A stretch of DNA of 64,000 bases from Aequoribacter sp049615385 (GTDB lineage: Bacteria > Pseudomonadota > Gammaproteobacteria > Pseudomonadales > Halieaceae): NCBI RefSeq assembly GCF_049615385.1, contig NZ_JBMZFL010000007.1, one strand, 5' to 3'. This document shows, one piece after another, positions 8,218 to 16,831 of the stretch (the first letter of the stretch is position 1; the number at the start of each line of letters is the position of its first letter). The notes beneath the pieces were generated by a model that saw nothing but the letters and a program-made list of their open reading frames with translations, did no database searches and was not told the DNA's origin. The translations under genes and the position numbers were made by a program.

Positions 8218-9612
8218 AACGAATAGTTTTTTAAGCGCTTCCGTCGTCGCGCAATCACTGACACGCGCAAGGCTCCCAACCAGCTGAGCGATAAAGCGAT
8301 CATCGTCACGGCAGGCTAGCGGCACCAAGCCATCCAATGCCATGAGCTTAGCGACATAAGCGCTGGGCTCATCGTCGACGCATTGCGTCAAACTGACCGC
8401 CAAAGGGTCATTAATCGGGTAAGACGCGCCCTCTACACCCGTTCCGCGCAGATGTGCCATCCAACACGCGAGAGCCAGGGCCGCAATCGGTGAATCCAAG
8501 CCTTGCTGTCTGCGATCAATGACGCCGCGCAACCACCGCTGTGGCACTTTTTGCGAGCCATCCATCGCGATCTGAGCTAACTGGTGGTGCAAACTATTGT
8601 TCGCAAAGCGCTTAAGTAGAGCGCAGCAATAATCGTCCAGATCGACAGCAACCCTAACCGTAACGCGGGCTTCGCCAAAGTAGGCTAGCACCAGGGCACG
8701 CAAGGCTGGGTCGTTGATCGCCTGGTCGACTGTAAAGTGTCCAAGCAAGAGTCCCGCGTACGCTAAGAGCGAGTGTGCTCCGTTAAGCAGACGTAACTTC
8801 ATCGTCTCATAGGGTTCAACATCGTCAACCATAGTGACGCCATCGAGCTCCCAATCAGGACGACCATTGCCAAAATTGTCTTCGACAACCCATTGCGAAA
8901 ATTGCTCGGTCACGACAACAAGTGGATCTTGCCTACCAACCCAGCGCACGGATTTCGCAATAGCCTCGTCTGTCACCGCGGGCACGATGCGGTCGACCAT
9001 GCTCGACGGAAAACTCATGGCCTGAATACTGTCTACCAGCTCTGGATAGTGCCGCTGTGCCAACAAACACACGGCGGTCTGAATACGCCTGCCATTGTGT
9101 GGCAGGTTATCGCAAGATAACACAGTGAAGGGAGCAAGCCCTTGAGCCACTCGCGTGTGTATGGCGGTCAGCAGTAATCCAGGGACCGATTTAGGCGCGT
9201 CCAGGCTCTGCCAGTCAGCAGCAATCGCCGGATCCTCTTGGTTCAAGGCCTCACCATTCGACAATAATCCATAACCCTTTTCGGTGACCGTTAATGTCAC
9301 TAGGCGTGTTGCGGGGTCGATTAATCGCTGCACCAAAACAGACTTATCGCTTCCCGCAAACAGGGTATCGCTTATAACCCGCACGTTCGTCAGCGTCGCC
9401 GTATCTTCCGACTCGTAAGCCACAACCGGATAGCAGTGATCGGCGCTGTGAAGCGCATCGACAATCGCCTGATTGGAGCGAATATTGGCGGCGCAAAGTT
9501 GCCACGAGTCATCGCCCGTTCGATCGAAGTACGACTGCAAATACACCGCTTGATGAGCGCGGTGAAAAGCGCCCAAACCAATATGCACAATCGCGGGCAC
9601 TGTTCTAGACAT
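8203..9612 (-). CDS. uxuB: Fructuronate reductase / mannitol dehydrogenase family
   Basis: A 469-residue long-chain polyol dehydrogenase. The N-terminal NAD-binding segment VHIGLGAFHRAHQAVY, the LSCDNLPHNGR motif near residue 165 and the KLRLLNGAHSLLAY catalytic segment near 270 are all present. With uxuA immediately upstream (2-base gap) the best assignment is D-fructuronate reductase, making D-mannonate. Mannitol or altronate oxidoreductases share these motifs but would not explain the uxuA partnership. The final codons lie in the terminator hairpin at 8194-8217. Confidence 0.88.
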   Translation of the reverse strand: MSRTVPAIVHIGLGAFHRAHQAVYLQSYFDRTGDDSWQLCAANIRSNQAIVDALHSADHCYPVVAYESEDTATLTNVRVISDTLFAGSDKSVLVQRLIDPATRLVTLTVTEKGYGLLSNGEALNQEDPAIAADWQSLDAPKSVPGLLLTAIHTRVAQGLAPFTVLSCDNLPHNGRRIQTAVCLLAQRHYPELVDSIQAMSFPSSMVDRIVPAVTDEAIAKSVRWVGRQDPLVVVTEQFSQWVVEDNFGNGRPDWELDGVTMVDDVEPYETMKLRLLNGAHSLLAYAGLLLGHFTVDQAINDPALRALVLAYFGEARVTVRVAVDLDDYCCALLKRFANNSLHHQLAQIAMDGSQKVPQRWLRGVIDRRQQGLDSPIAALALACWMAHLRGTGVEGASYPINDPLAVSLTQCVDDEPSAYVAKLMALDGLVPLACRDDDRFIAQLVGSLARVSDCATTEALKKLFVDATP

Positions 9613-9614
9613 TG

Positions 9615-10805
9615 TTAGACCGCGATTTTCTTCAAAGTAGACAGGGTATGAATGACACCTCGCAGCTCTGCCAGACCACGCATGCGTCCAGCATAAGAAT
9701 AGCCGGGGCGGGTCGTATTGGCCTGCTGGTCGACATCCATGGTATGCCCGTGATCAGGGCGCATTGGGATCGGTAGCCAGTTTTCTGATTGTGCACGACG
9801 AGCGTTTTCTTCATCGAGCAGCGCATCGACTATACCCACAATATCGTTGTCACCGTCCAAGTGCTCTGACTCCATAAACGAGCCGTCCGCTTCTTTCTTA
9901 ATGTTGCGCAGATGCACAAAGTAAATCCGATCAGAGAAAGCCCTTACCAAACTGACCAAATCCGCATCTGCCCGCGCACCAAAGCTGCCAGCACACATCG
10001 TAATACCGTTTGCACGACTTTGGAGGTGCTCGGTCAACCTACGCGCGTCGTCAGCGGTAGACATCACGCGCGGTAGACCAAATAACGAAAACGGTGGATC
10101 ATCGGGGTGAATCGCCATAACCACGCCAGCCTCTTCCGCAACGGGGATAACCTCATCAAGAAAAGCAAACAAGTGCCCGCGGTAGGTCTCATCATCAAAT
10201 TCTGCAAAACGTTCTATCGCGGCTTTTACACCCGCACGATCATACGAGCCCTCGCCGCCGGGTAGCCCTGCGATGATATTGGTCTCTAGTGCTTGCACAT
10301 CTTGCTCGGTCATTTGCGTAAAGCGTGTCCCTGCCTTCGCTAAGACCTCAGCAGTGTAAGAAGTTTCGGCGCCCGAACGCTCCAGCACATAACGATCATA
10401 GGCCGCAAAATCAGTCATCTCAAATTTTAGCGCGACGCTACCATTGGGCAGTTTGTACGAGAGACTCGTTCGAGTCCAATCGACCACGGGCATAAAGTTG
10501 TAGCACACCGTGCGCACGCCGGCCTTGCCCAAATTACGCAGCGATTCTTTGTAGTTTTCGATCATGCGCTCATAATCGGCGGTGCGTGATTTGATATTGT
10601 TGTGAACGGGTACCGATTCCACAACCGACCAGGTGAGCCCTGCCTCTTCAATAATCGTCTTGCGTTCGAGAATGTCGACAAGAGGCCAAGCTTCGCCTGT
10701 GGGGATATGATCCAAGGCAGATACGATACCGGTTGCACCGGCTTGCCGGATTTGACTGAGCGTCACTGGATCAGAGGGACCAAACCATCGCCACGTTTCT
10801 AACAT
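9615..10805 (-). CDS. uxuA: Mannonate dehydratase
   Basis: A 396-residue TIM-barrel dehydratase that turns D-mannonate into 2-keto-3-deoxygluconate in glucuronate catabolism. The N-terminal TWRWFGPSDPVTLSQIRQAG, the metal-site AIHPDDPP near residue 230 and the MRPDHGHTM signature near 346 are characteristic of UxuA. It is the first enzyme gene of the minus-strand uxuAB pair. The usual next steps (KDG kinase and aldolase) and the isomerase uxaC are not in this window. An operator-like sequence lies 45 bases upstream. Confidence 0.95.
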   Translation of the reverse strand: MLETWRWFGPSDPVTLSQIRQAGATGIVSALDHIPTGEAWPLVDILERKTIIEEAGLTWSVVESVPVHNNIKSRTADYERMIENYKESLRNLGKAGVRTVCYNFMPVVDWTRTSLSYKLPNGSVALKFEMTDFAAYDRYVLERSGAETSYTAEVLAKAGTRFTQMTEQDVQALETNIIAGLPGGEGSYDRAGVKAAIERFAEFDDETYRGHLFAFLDEVIPVAEEAGVVMAIHPDDPPFSLFGLPRVMSTADDARRLTEHLQSRANGITMCAGSFGARADADLVSLVRAFSDRIYFVHLRNIKKEADGSFMESEHLDGDNDIVGIVDALLDEENARRAQSENWLPIPMRPDHGHTMDVDQQANTTRPGYSYAGRMRGLAELRGVIHTLSTLKKIAV

Positions 10806-10849
10806 CGCCTATTCCTTGCCATAGCACGAATTTGTATTGCTGAGCATTA

Positions 10850-10870
10850 TCGGTCAAGTGGCCTGACCAA
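10850..10870 (-). promoter_or_regulatory. Candidate operator upstream of uxuA
   Basis: On the minus strand this 21-bp site reads TTGGT-C-AGGCC-ACT-TGACCGA. It has half-site symmetry (TTGGTCA against TGACCGA) and matches the sequence at 11800-11820 at 17 of 21 positions. It lies 45 bases before the uxuA start codon and 25 bases after the end of the GntR-type gene. Binding by that regulator is inferred, because FadR-branch GntR operators often contain TGGT and ACCA arms. Confidence 0.55.
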
Positions 10871-10894
10871 TCAAGTCGTTTTGTGAAATTTTGT

Positions 10895-11611
10895 TTAAGC
10901 GCCGTCTGAGCCCAGCTCGCCGTCGACAATTTGAGACAACACTCGACCCAAGTGTGAATGCATTGCCGAACGTGCTGCGTCAGCATCACGACGCCGAATG
11001 GCCTCATAGATTTGGCGGTGATCTTCAACCGAGGGCTGGATACCACTTTGGCGCTGCTGCTCATGAAAAAACATGCTCATGGCCGTTGTCGTGCGCCACT
11101 CCCACAGCCGCTCGATCATAGCGATCATCGCGCTGTTTTTGGTCGCCATTGCAATTAAGGTGTGAAACGCCTCGTCGGCATCCTCGTGCGCATCGGAGGC
11201 TTCGTTTTCTGCCGCCATATCGTCTAGGGCACCAGCAATGAGGGCTAAATCAGTATCATTTGCCCGCTGAGCGGCAAGCGCTGCAGCCTCGCCTTCTATA
11301 AAATAACGTGCTTCGATAAGTTCGAGTGGGCCTGGCGCATCATCCGGCATAGACTTGTCGTTTAGCTCCGGTCTTTTTACATAAACTCCTGAACCCGAGC
11401 GAATCTCAACAAGATCGGCAATTTCGAGAGCAATCATCGCCTCGCGGATAGTGGGACGACTTACCCCAAACAGCGATGCCAGATCTCGCTCGGAGGGTAA
11501 GCGCTCACCCTCTTTGATCTCTCCATTACGAACCTTTTCTGCTAACTGATCGGCAACTCGAAGGTACAAACGTTCTTGCTTAATCGACTGTATTTTCATA
11601 GAGCTATTCAC
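10895..11611 (-). CDS. GntR/FadR-family regulator of hexuronate genes
   Basis: A 238-residue regulator. The winged helix-turn-helix at about residues 10-75 contains LPSERDLASLFGVSRPTIREAMIALE. The C-terminal FCD ligand-binding domain spans about 90-225, with the helical DEAFHTLIA and SVEDHRQIYEAI metal-site segments. This is the UxuR/ExuR type of architecture, and uxuA follows 89 bases downstream. The start is a GTG at 11611 with GGAG ten bases before it. The ATG four codons later (11599) is an alternative. Two similar 21-bp sites flank the gene and are the natural candidates for its operators. Confidence 0.88.
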   Translation of the reverse strand: MNSSMKIQSIKQERLYLRVADQLAEKVRNGEIKEGERLPSERDLASLFGVSRPTIREAMIALEIADLVEIRSGSGVYVKRPELNDKSMPDDAPGPLELIEARYFIEGEAAALAAQRANDTDLALIAGALDDMAAENEASDAHEDADEAFHTLIAMATKNSAMIAMIERLWEWRTTTAMSMFFHEQQRQSGIQPSVEDHRQIYEAIRRRDADAARSAMHSHLGRVLSQIVDGELGSDGA

Positions 11612-11799
11612 TGTTCATTTGCTCCAATCATACCCGAAAACTCCCCCATCAATAAGCTTCCTCGCTTCAGACCCAGTAGAATTTCTGCTTTGTATTGCGT
11701 GCTAGCTGATGGGCTTGGCTTAAAATCCTTGCATCTACATTTCGCGCAAATCACCTCGACGATAATCTAGGCGCTGACACCTCATACCACCCGACCGAG

Positions 11800-11820
11800 T
11801 CGGTCATGCGGCCTTACCAA
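11800..11820 (-). promoter_or_regulatory. Candidate operator upstream of the GntR-type gene
   Basis: On the minus strand this site reads TTGGT-A-AGGCC-GCA-TGACCGA and matches the site before uxuA at 17 of 21 positions. It is about 190 bases upstream of the GntR-type start codon. Autoregulation together with control of uxuAB is the simplest reading. Confidence 0.5.
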
Positions 11821-11878
11821 AGAAAGACTAACGTAGAGGTGGTGCAAGTGCAAATAGTTTGGGGAACACAAAAAGGTG

Positions 11879-11903
11879 AAAAACCGCTACGAGAGCGGCT
11901 TTA
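11879..11903 (-). terminator. Rho-independent terminator of the RNase II gene
   Basis: Read on the minus strand, AAAGCCGCT pairs with AGCGGTTTT around a five-base loop and the stem runs into a T tract. The structure starts about 30 bases after the RNase II stop codon. Confidence 0.75.
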
Positions 11904-11929
11904 AACTGAAGATCCTGTAACAGACCGAA

Positions 11930-13888
11930 TTAGCCAGCCGTTTTCAAGCCGCAATCCGGCACCAGCTCAAAGTTGATCACCCGAGTTTTAGGGTCAAAGC
12001 CAACACAGTACACCGCGACTTCTTGGGCCAACTGAAAGCGCCGCGTCGTTGAAGTCAGACTGGCCGTCCATTTATCAAAGCTGAACTTTTCAGGATCCTT
12101 GCGCAAATCGACAAACCCCTCAAGGCCTGAATCAGTTAAGCGCGCAATAAAGCCACTGCTACTGATTTGCGCCACGACCGCGCCCAAGGGAACCTGTCGC
12201 TTAAATCCAGTCAGCTTTTTCAGGTAATTGGCCGCGAGCCACCGTTCTGCGTAGATGCAGGCATCTCGCGCAGTTTGAATGCTCTGACTCAAGCCATCCA
12301 GCACGCCCTGTTCGATGCCCGTATCCACTTGGTCTCGCAACAAAGCTTTTAACTGTCGATGAACCAACAAATCGGCGTACTTGCGTAAAGGCGATGTGCA
12401 ATTAGTGTAAGCCGGCAGAGCCATACCCATGTGGGCACCACCCGCCGTCGTAAGGCTAGCGCGCGTCAGCAAACGGTTGACCATTTGACGTAGAGGCAGT
12501 TCATGCTCACTGCTGGCGAGCGTTGCCATTATCTGGCGGTATCCCGTAACAGTCGTTGGGTCAACCTCCAGAAGCTCAGGCGCAAACCGCTCGAAAAACT
12601 GCTTGGCCTCGTCCAATCGATCGGCTCTGAAACCGCTATGAGCGACAAAAGGACCACTGCTTTGTTGCTCTAGCATGAAACGCGCAGCACAGCGATTGGC
12701 TACGACCATGCATTCTTCAACAAGCTTTTGCGAAGTTAGCTTTTCATTGGGCTCGATCGATTCGATCTGCTTCTGATCATTTAACACCCAGCGGAACTCT
12801 TGGCGATCTTCCATGACCAGCTCGTTTACAGAGCGACGCTCACGCAATACTCGATACAACTGGTATAAGGCTTCAACGGCAGAAGTGTGCATCACGGGGT
12901 CTTCGTTATTACCCGACAGGTAGCGATCTACCGCGTAGTAGCTTAACTTGCCGTGCGACTTGATAATCGCCTCGATGAACTTAAATTGGGTAATTTCACC
13001 GTCGTTGTTGATATCCGCCTTTAATACCAGCGCGGGGCGCGGCTCGCCCTCAACTAATGCGCACGTTTGCTGTGCCAATAGTTCAGGCATCATTGGGATG
13101 ACATCACCGTGAAAATACACCGAGGTCGCGCGCGCACAAATAGCCTGGTCAAGCCTAGACCCAGGCTTAATATAATCTGCCGGGTCAGCAATAGCGACGT
13201 AAAGAGTCCAACCATCAGCAGTAGTTTCAGCGTACAAGGCGTCGTCAATATCCTGCGTTTTGGCGGCATCGATCGAGACAAAACCTAAAGCGGTTAAATC
13301 GACACGACCTTCAAGAATGATACCCGCTTCAACCGCTGCCTCAACGTCTTTTTGTAAAGCTGGAGACCACTCGTCAGCCAAACCAAAGCTTGCTACGGCG
13401 TATTGATTTTCGATGCCGGGTGTCGAATGATTACCCAACACTCGCAAAATTTTAGCTTGCGGTTTACCGTCTTTAATGGGGTGACGCAACATGGCGCATC
13501 GCACGTGATCGCCGGCCTTGGCGCCATTACGGGCGTGAGGCGGAACAAACAACCAGCGTGTGAGAGTGCCGAAATCGGGTTGCACGAAAAATGCTTTCCC
13601 TTTGGTCACGCAAGTCCCAACGAATTCGCCCATAGGACTTTCGATGAGCTTTTCAATGTCGGCGACAGGCTTGCCTTCTCGGCCCGGATGAACGCACACG
13701 CGCGCGCGGTCACCTGGTAGTACTTTAAGCATTTCATCGGGCGGAACAAAGATTTCACGCCCATCATCCAGTACGGCAAAACCGTAGCGAGATTGAGTGC
13801 CTTTGATGGTTGCATCAACTCGCTCTTTTTCCGCCTCCATCTGCGATTTTAGGCCTTTAAGGCTGGCCAACGCATCTTTATCTAGCAT
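11930..13888 (-). CDS. rnb: RNase II family exoribonuclease
   Basis: A 652-residue 3'-5' exoribonuclease. An N-terminal cold-shock/OB region (about 25-150, with YGFAVLDDGREIFVPP) is followed by the RNB catalytic domain (about 190-520) and a C-terminal S1-like region. The metal-binding segment SIDAAKTQDIDDALYAE holds the catalytic aspartates, and AVASFGLADEW precedes it. Length is close to that of RNase II, without the long tail of RNase R. I prefer the ATG at 13888 (MLDKDALASL). An upstream in-frame start at 13918 would add an unlikely ten residues, and neither has a clear ribosome-binding site. A PIN-PhoH gene diverges from it. Confidence 0.88.
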   Translation of the reverse strand: MLDKDALASLKGLKSQMEAEKERVDATIKGTQSRYGFAVLDDGREIFVPPDEMLKVLPGDRARVCVHPGREGKPVADIEKLIESPMGEFVGTCVTKGKAFFVQPDFGTLTRWLFVPPHARNGAKAGDHVRCAMLRHPIKDGKPQAKILRVLGNHSTPGIENQYAVASFGLADEWSPALQKDVEAAVEAGIILEGRVDLTALGFVSIDAAKTQDIDDALYAETTADGWTLYVAIADPADYIKPGSRLDQAICARATSVYFHGDVIPMMPELLAQQTCALVEGEPRPALVLKADINNDGEITQFKFIEAIIKSHGKLSYYAVDRYLSGNNEDPVMHTSAVEALYQLYRVLRERRSVNELVMEDRQEFRWVLNDQKQIESIEPNEKLTSQKLVEECMVVANRCAARFMLEQQSSGPFVAHSGFRADRLDEAKQFFERFAPELLEVDPTTVTGYRQIMATLASSEHELPLRQMVNRLLTRASLTTAGGAHMGMALPAYTNCTSPLRKYADLLVHRQLKALLRDQVDTGIEQGVLDGLSQSIQTARDACIYAERWLAANYLKKLTGFKRQVPLGAVVAQISSSGFIARLTDSGLEGFVDLRKDPEKFSFDKWTASLTSTTRRFQLAQEVAVYCVGFDPKTRVINFELVPDCGLKTAG

Positions 13889-14050
13889 GGAGAGCTTTTC
13901 ACAAAAAAGAAAAAGCATAACGGAAAAACACCGGTCTGTCAGTGATTATACGAGGCTTTAACGCAAATTAACGAAAGCATGATTTTATTGTTGACAGCGC
14001 GTATAAGCCCACCGAGACTGAAACGGAATCTTCTTGAAAAGGAACGCTGC

Positions 14051-15487
14051 ATGTCGGTATCGCCCAAGCTTCGAGTTGAACCCACCCCCCTGACCTCTTC
14101 ACCCAAAAAAACCTACGTCCTAGACACCAACGTCCTGCTTCATGACCCCAACGCCATTACGGCTTTTAATGAACACCATGTCGTCATTCCCATGACCGTT
14201 TTGGAAGAACTCGACGACATTAAGGATCGACGCGATAAAACAGTCAGTCGAGAGGCACGAATTGCCATCAACCTCATCGAGAAAATTGTCGAGGGCGCCA
14301 CGCCGGCTGAGCTACAAGCCGGTGTTGAAATTCCGGGATCGTCGGTGTCAGACCCCCTGGGCAATCTATCGGTTTATGCCGATCAGATTATTGACGATGA
14401 CAGCGACGTACCATTTTTAAGTGTTAAAGAAGCACACAGTAACGACAACCGAATCATCAATGTCGCCCTGCGCCTTCAAGCAGCCGCAGAAGACAGCTTT
14501 GTTTGCTTAGTAACCAAAGATATCAACATGCGCATCAAAGCCAAAGGCTCGGGGCTTTTACACGTGGAAGATTACCGCCGCGATAAAGTTCTCGACGACA
14601 TTGACTTACTGGCGCGGGGCTGGACAAGAATCACAGGTGACTTTTGGTCGGGTGTAGCTGAAGTCGAGACCCTACGTGAGGGCGATACCACGCTGTATCG
14701 AGTGCCTCGGGAGGTATTACCAGAGGCCTACCCCAATCAATTCATTTACGACGATCAAGAGTTCATTGCCTGTGTAAAGCGCATGGACAGCGAGCACCTC
14801 TACCTGAGAGTCGAAGATCGTCATCATTTAATGAACCGCCAATTTTGGGGACTGACTCCGCGCAACCTGGAGCAAGCCATGGCCATGGCTTTGCTGGACG
14901 ACAGCAACATCGACATGACAGTCCTCACGGGACCCGCAGGCTCAGGCAAAACCCTAATTGCGCTGGCCTACGGCCTGCATGCCATTCTTGAAGGCGGCAA
15001 ATACAGCAAACTCATTGTCGCCCGATCGACGCCGCCCATCGCCGAGGACATTGGCTTTTTACCCGGGACAGAAGAAGAGAAAATGGCACCTTGGCTTGCC
15101 GCATTTGACGACAATCTCGAGATTCTGCACGGTGCAGACGAATCCACCAGCGGTTCGATCGACTACGTCAAAGAGCGCGCCAATATTCAGTTTAAGTCTT
15201 TAAACTTTATGCGCGGACGCTCGTTCAATAATGCTTATATCATCATCGACGAAGCACAGGGACTCACCCAGTTTCAGTTAAAATCGATAATTTCGAGGGT
15301 TGGATCCGATTCGAAAATTGTCGTGCTTGGCAACCTTGCTCAAATCGACAATAAATACATATCGCCACTCAGCTCGGGACTGACCTACCTGGTCGAAAAA
15401 AGTAAGGCCTACGCCCATGCCGGTATTATGACCATAGGCGGGATTGTGCGTTCGCGCCTAGCCGCTTTTGCTGAAGAGCAGCTGTAG
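14051..15487 (+). CDS. PIN-PhoH family ATPase (PhoH2-like)
   Basis: A 478-residue fusion of an N-terminal PIN nuclease domain (about 20-170, starting YVLDTNVLLHDPN, with acidic residues in EELDDIKD and in NDNRIINVAL) and a C-terminal PhoH P-loop ATPase. The Walker A motif GPAGSGKT is near residue 300 and the Walker B-like IIIDEAQ near 398. Proteins of this PhoH2/YlaK type are reported to be RNA helicases with an attached nuclease. The start is the ATG at 14051, with AGGAA seven bases upstream. It is divergent from RNase II, so both neighbours act on RNA. Confidence 0.92.
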   Translation: MSVSPKLRVEPTPLTSSPKKTYVLDTNVLLHDPNAITAFNEHHVVIPMTVLEELDDIKDRRDKTVSREARIAINLIEKIVEGATPAELQAGVEIPGSSVSDPLGNLSVYADQIIDDDSDVPFLSVKEAHSNDNRIINVALRLQAAAEDSFVCLVTKDINMRIKAKGSGLLHVEDYRRDKVLDDIDLLARGWTRITGDFWSGVAEVETLREGDTTLYRVPREVLPEAYPNQFIYDDQEFIACVKRMDSEHLYLRVEDRHHLMNRQFWGLTPRNLEQAMAMALLDDSNIDMTVLTGPAGSGKTLIALAYGLHAILEGGKYSKLIVARSTPPIAEDIGFLPGTEEEKMAPWLAAFDDNLEILHGADESTSGSIDYVKERANIQFKSLNFMRGRSFNNAYIIIDEAQGLTQFQLKSIISRVGSDSKIVVLGNLAQIDNKYISPLSSGLTYLVEKSKAYAHAGIMTIGGIVRSRLAAFAEEQL

Positions 15488-15496
15488 GAACGCCCA

Positions 15497-15524
15497 GGCC
15501 AGGACGGCTTAACCCGCCTTGGCC
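15497..15524. terminator. Hairpin between converging phoH-like and SnoaL-like genes
   Basis: GGCCAGGACGG at 15497-15507 and CCGCCTTGGCC at 15514-15524 form an 11-position stem with one mismatch and one wobble pair. The hairpin straddles the end of the minus-strand gene and starts ten bases after the plus-strand stop. There is no T tract, so its role as a terminator is only likely. Confidence 0.4.
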
Positions 15525-15904
15525 ATACTCTCTAGCATTGCGGCCATTTGATTGCGCACCACATCGATGGCTTTGAGTGGGCGCACCATCACTTTAAAGT
15601 CGGTGATCTTGCCATCGTCATTCCAATGGATAATGTCCACACCGTTTACATGAATCCCTTCGAGCTCAAGCTTAAACTCAAGCATTGCATCATGTGGCCC
15701 AATGATTTCACGCACATAAGTAAACGACTCGTTCATTAATACGTGAAAGGCAGCCGATAAGTACGCGTGCGTAATCGCACGCCCCTCTTGGGGTGAATGC
15801 ACGACCGGCGAGTGAAACACCACCTCGTCGGCCAACATCTCGTGTAAACCTTCGCTGGTATGATTTTTGGCAAGTGCATGCCAACGATCGACAACCTGAC
15901 TCAT
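15509..15904 (-). CDS. SnoaL/NTF2-like fold protein
   Basis: A 131-residue protein of the nuclear-transport-factor-2-like superfamily. The opening helix MSQVVDRWHALAKNHTSEGLHEMLADEVVFHSPV and the later ELEGIHVNGVDIIHWNDDGKITDFKVMVRP strand pattern are typical of SnoaL-like polyketide-cyclase or uncharacterised small enzymes. A second ATG two codons downstream of the first has AAGG at better spacing, so I use 15904. The reaction is unknown. Confidence 0.75.
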   Translation of the reverse strand: MSQVVDRWHALAKNHTSEGLHEMLADEVVFHSPVVHSPQEGRAITHAYLSAAFHVLMNESFTYVREIIGPHDAMLEFKLELEGIHVNGVDIIHWNDDGKITDFKVMVRPLKAIDVVRNQMAAMLESMAKAG

Positions 15905-15931
15905 GTTCATCCTTATATTCTTGTTGGGTCT

Positions 15932-16690
15932 TTAACAACGATGATCCATTTCCGTGTGCGAGCAAGCTGAGGCTACATCATCAAAACGATCCAACTTATT
16001 AAACCGAATCATGGACTGGATCTCTTTGACATACTCTTCACCACGCGTCGAATAACGAATCAACCCTTCAGCCAACTCTGCACCTTCCGGGCTACTCAAT
16101 CGCTTGCGCTCTTGCTCTCGAATAAGGCGCAACTCGCGGTAGGCGTCTCCGGTATTTAGGTTATGTACGTATGCTTTTACCGAGTCCCGATACGTCGAGA
16201 ACGAGCGCACCTCATAAGTCTCCCCCGCAGGACGGCCTTTGGGCACCATGCCACAACCCGGCGTGAAACACCATTGACCAAACAAAGCTTTGCCCTGAGT
16301 CGCGAAACGAGATCGCCCCCAGTTGCTCTCGTTGGCCGCTTGTGCCAGCAACAAACTGACGGGCAGGACATCAACGCGGCGCAACAGTGTTTGCTTATCA
16401 CTCGGATCCACATCGTAGCGCTCTGCCAGTCGGTTCAAGAAACGCCGATCCCACCAACCTATACTGTCTTTTGATTCTGCGATATCCAAAAGCCGGCTTC
16501 GATCTTCTAGAATGCTCGTGTTTACCCTCGCAGCGATCGGCTGAAGATAATCAAAAAACGCTGTTTTACGAGCTTGCACACTCTCGATAGCTGCAAAATC
16601 GGGCGGAGCGTGCTCGCCTGCAAAGCAACTAGTCAACGAACTGAACAGCAAACCGGCTAGCCAAAAATGGCGCTTAAATACGGGACTCAT
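15932..16690 (-). CDS. Bax-like N-acetylglucosaminidase domain protein
   Basis: A 252-residue exported protein. It has an N-terminal signal peptide (hydrophobic LAGLLFSSLTSCFA, with a cysteine that could be a lipobox variant). The glucosaminidase domain at about 100-225 contains SLLLAQAANESNWGRSRFA, where the glutamate is the expected catalytic residue, followed by GKALFGQW and FSTYRDSVKAYVHNLNT. The overall plan matches Bax of enterobacteria, a presumed peptidoglycan hydrolase of the periplasm. Confidence 0.85.
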   Translation of the reverse strand: MSPVFKRHFWLAGLLFSSLTSCFAGEHAPPDFAAIESVQARKTAFFDYLQPIAARVNTSILEDRSRLLDIAESKDSIGWWDRRFLNRLAERYDVDPSDKQTLLRRVDVLPVSLLLAQAANESNWGRSRFATQGKALFGQWCFTPGCGMVPKGRPAGETYEVRSFSTYRDSVKAYVHNLNTGDAYRELRLIREQERKRLSSPEGAELAEGLIRYSTRGEEYVKEIQSMIRFNKLDRFDDVASACSHTEMDHRC

Positions 16691-16831
16691 AATGACTTCA
16701 TTTTTGTGTTTTCTTGGATTCTAACCTGCGGTAGCGCGCAACCCGACTATTTTTTGCGGGAATTTTGACCTTCGCACTGAGAAAACATAGTCTTGTTGCC
16801 ATTGCGATTGGCCCCGGAGATGACACAAACC

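Larger units (their letters stand above)
11612..11929. other. 318-base intergenic region before the GntR-type gene
   Basis: This gap lies between the start of the GntR-type gene and the end of the RNase II gene, both on the minus strand. It contains the RNase terminator at 11879-11903, the operator-like site at 11800-11820 and an overlapping 13-base palindrome GACCGAGTCGGTC at 11793-11805. The rest should hold the regulator's promoter. I see no further gene or RNA. Confidence 0.6.

Noticed and set aside
11620..11634. Four-codon frame (ATG AAC AGT GAA TAG) overlapping the GntR-type start
   Set aside because: Such a tiny frame after GGAG arises easily by chance. I cannot support a leader-peptide role.
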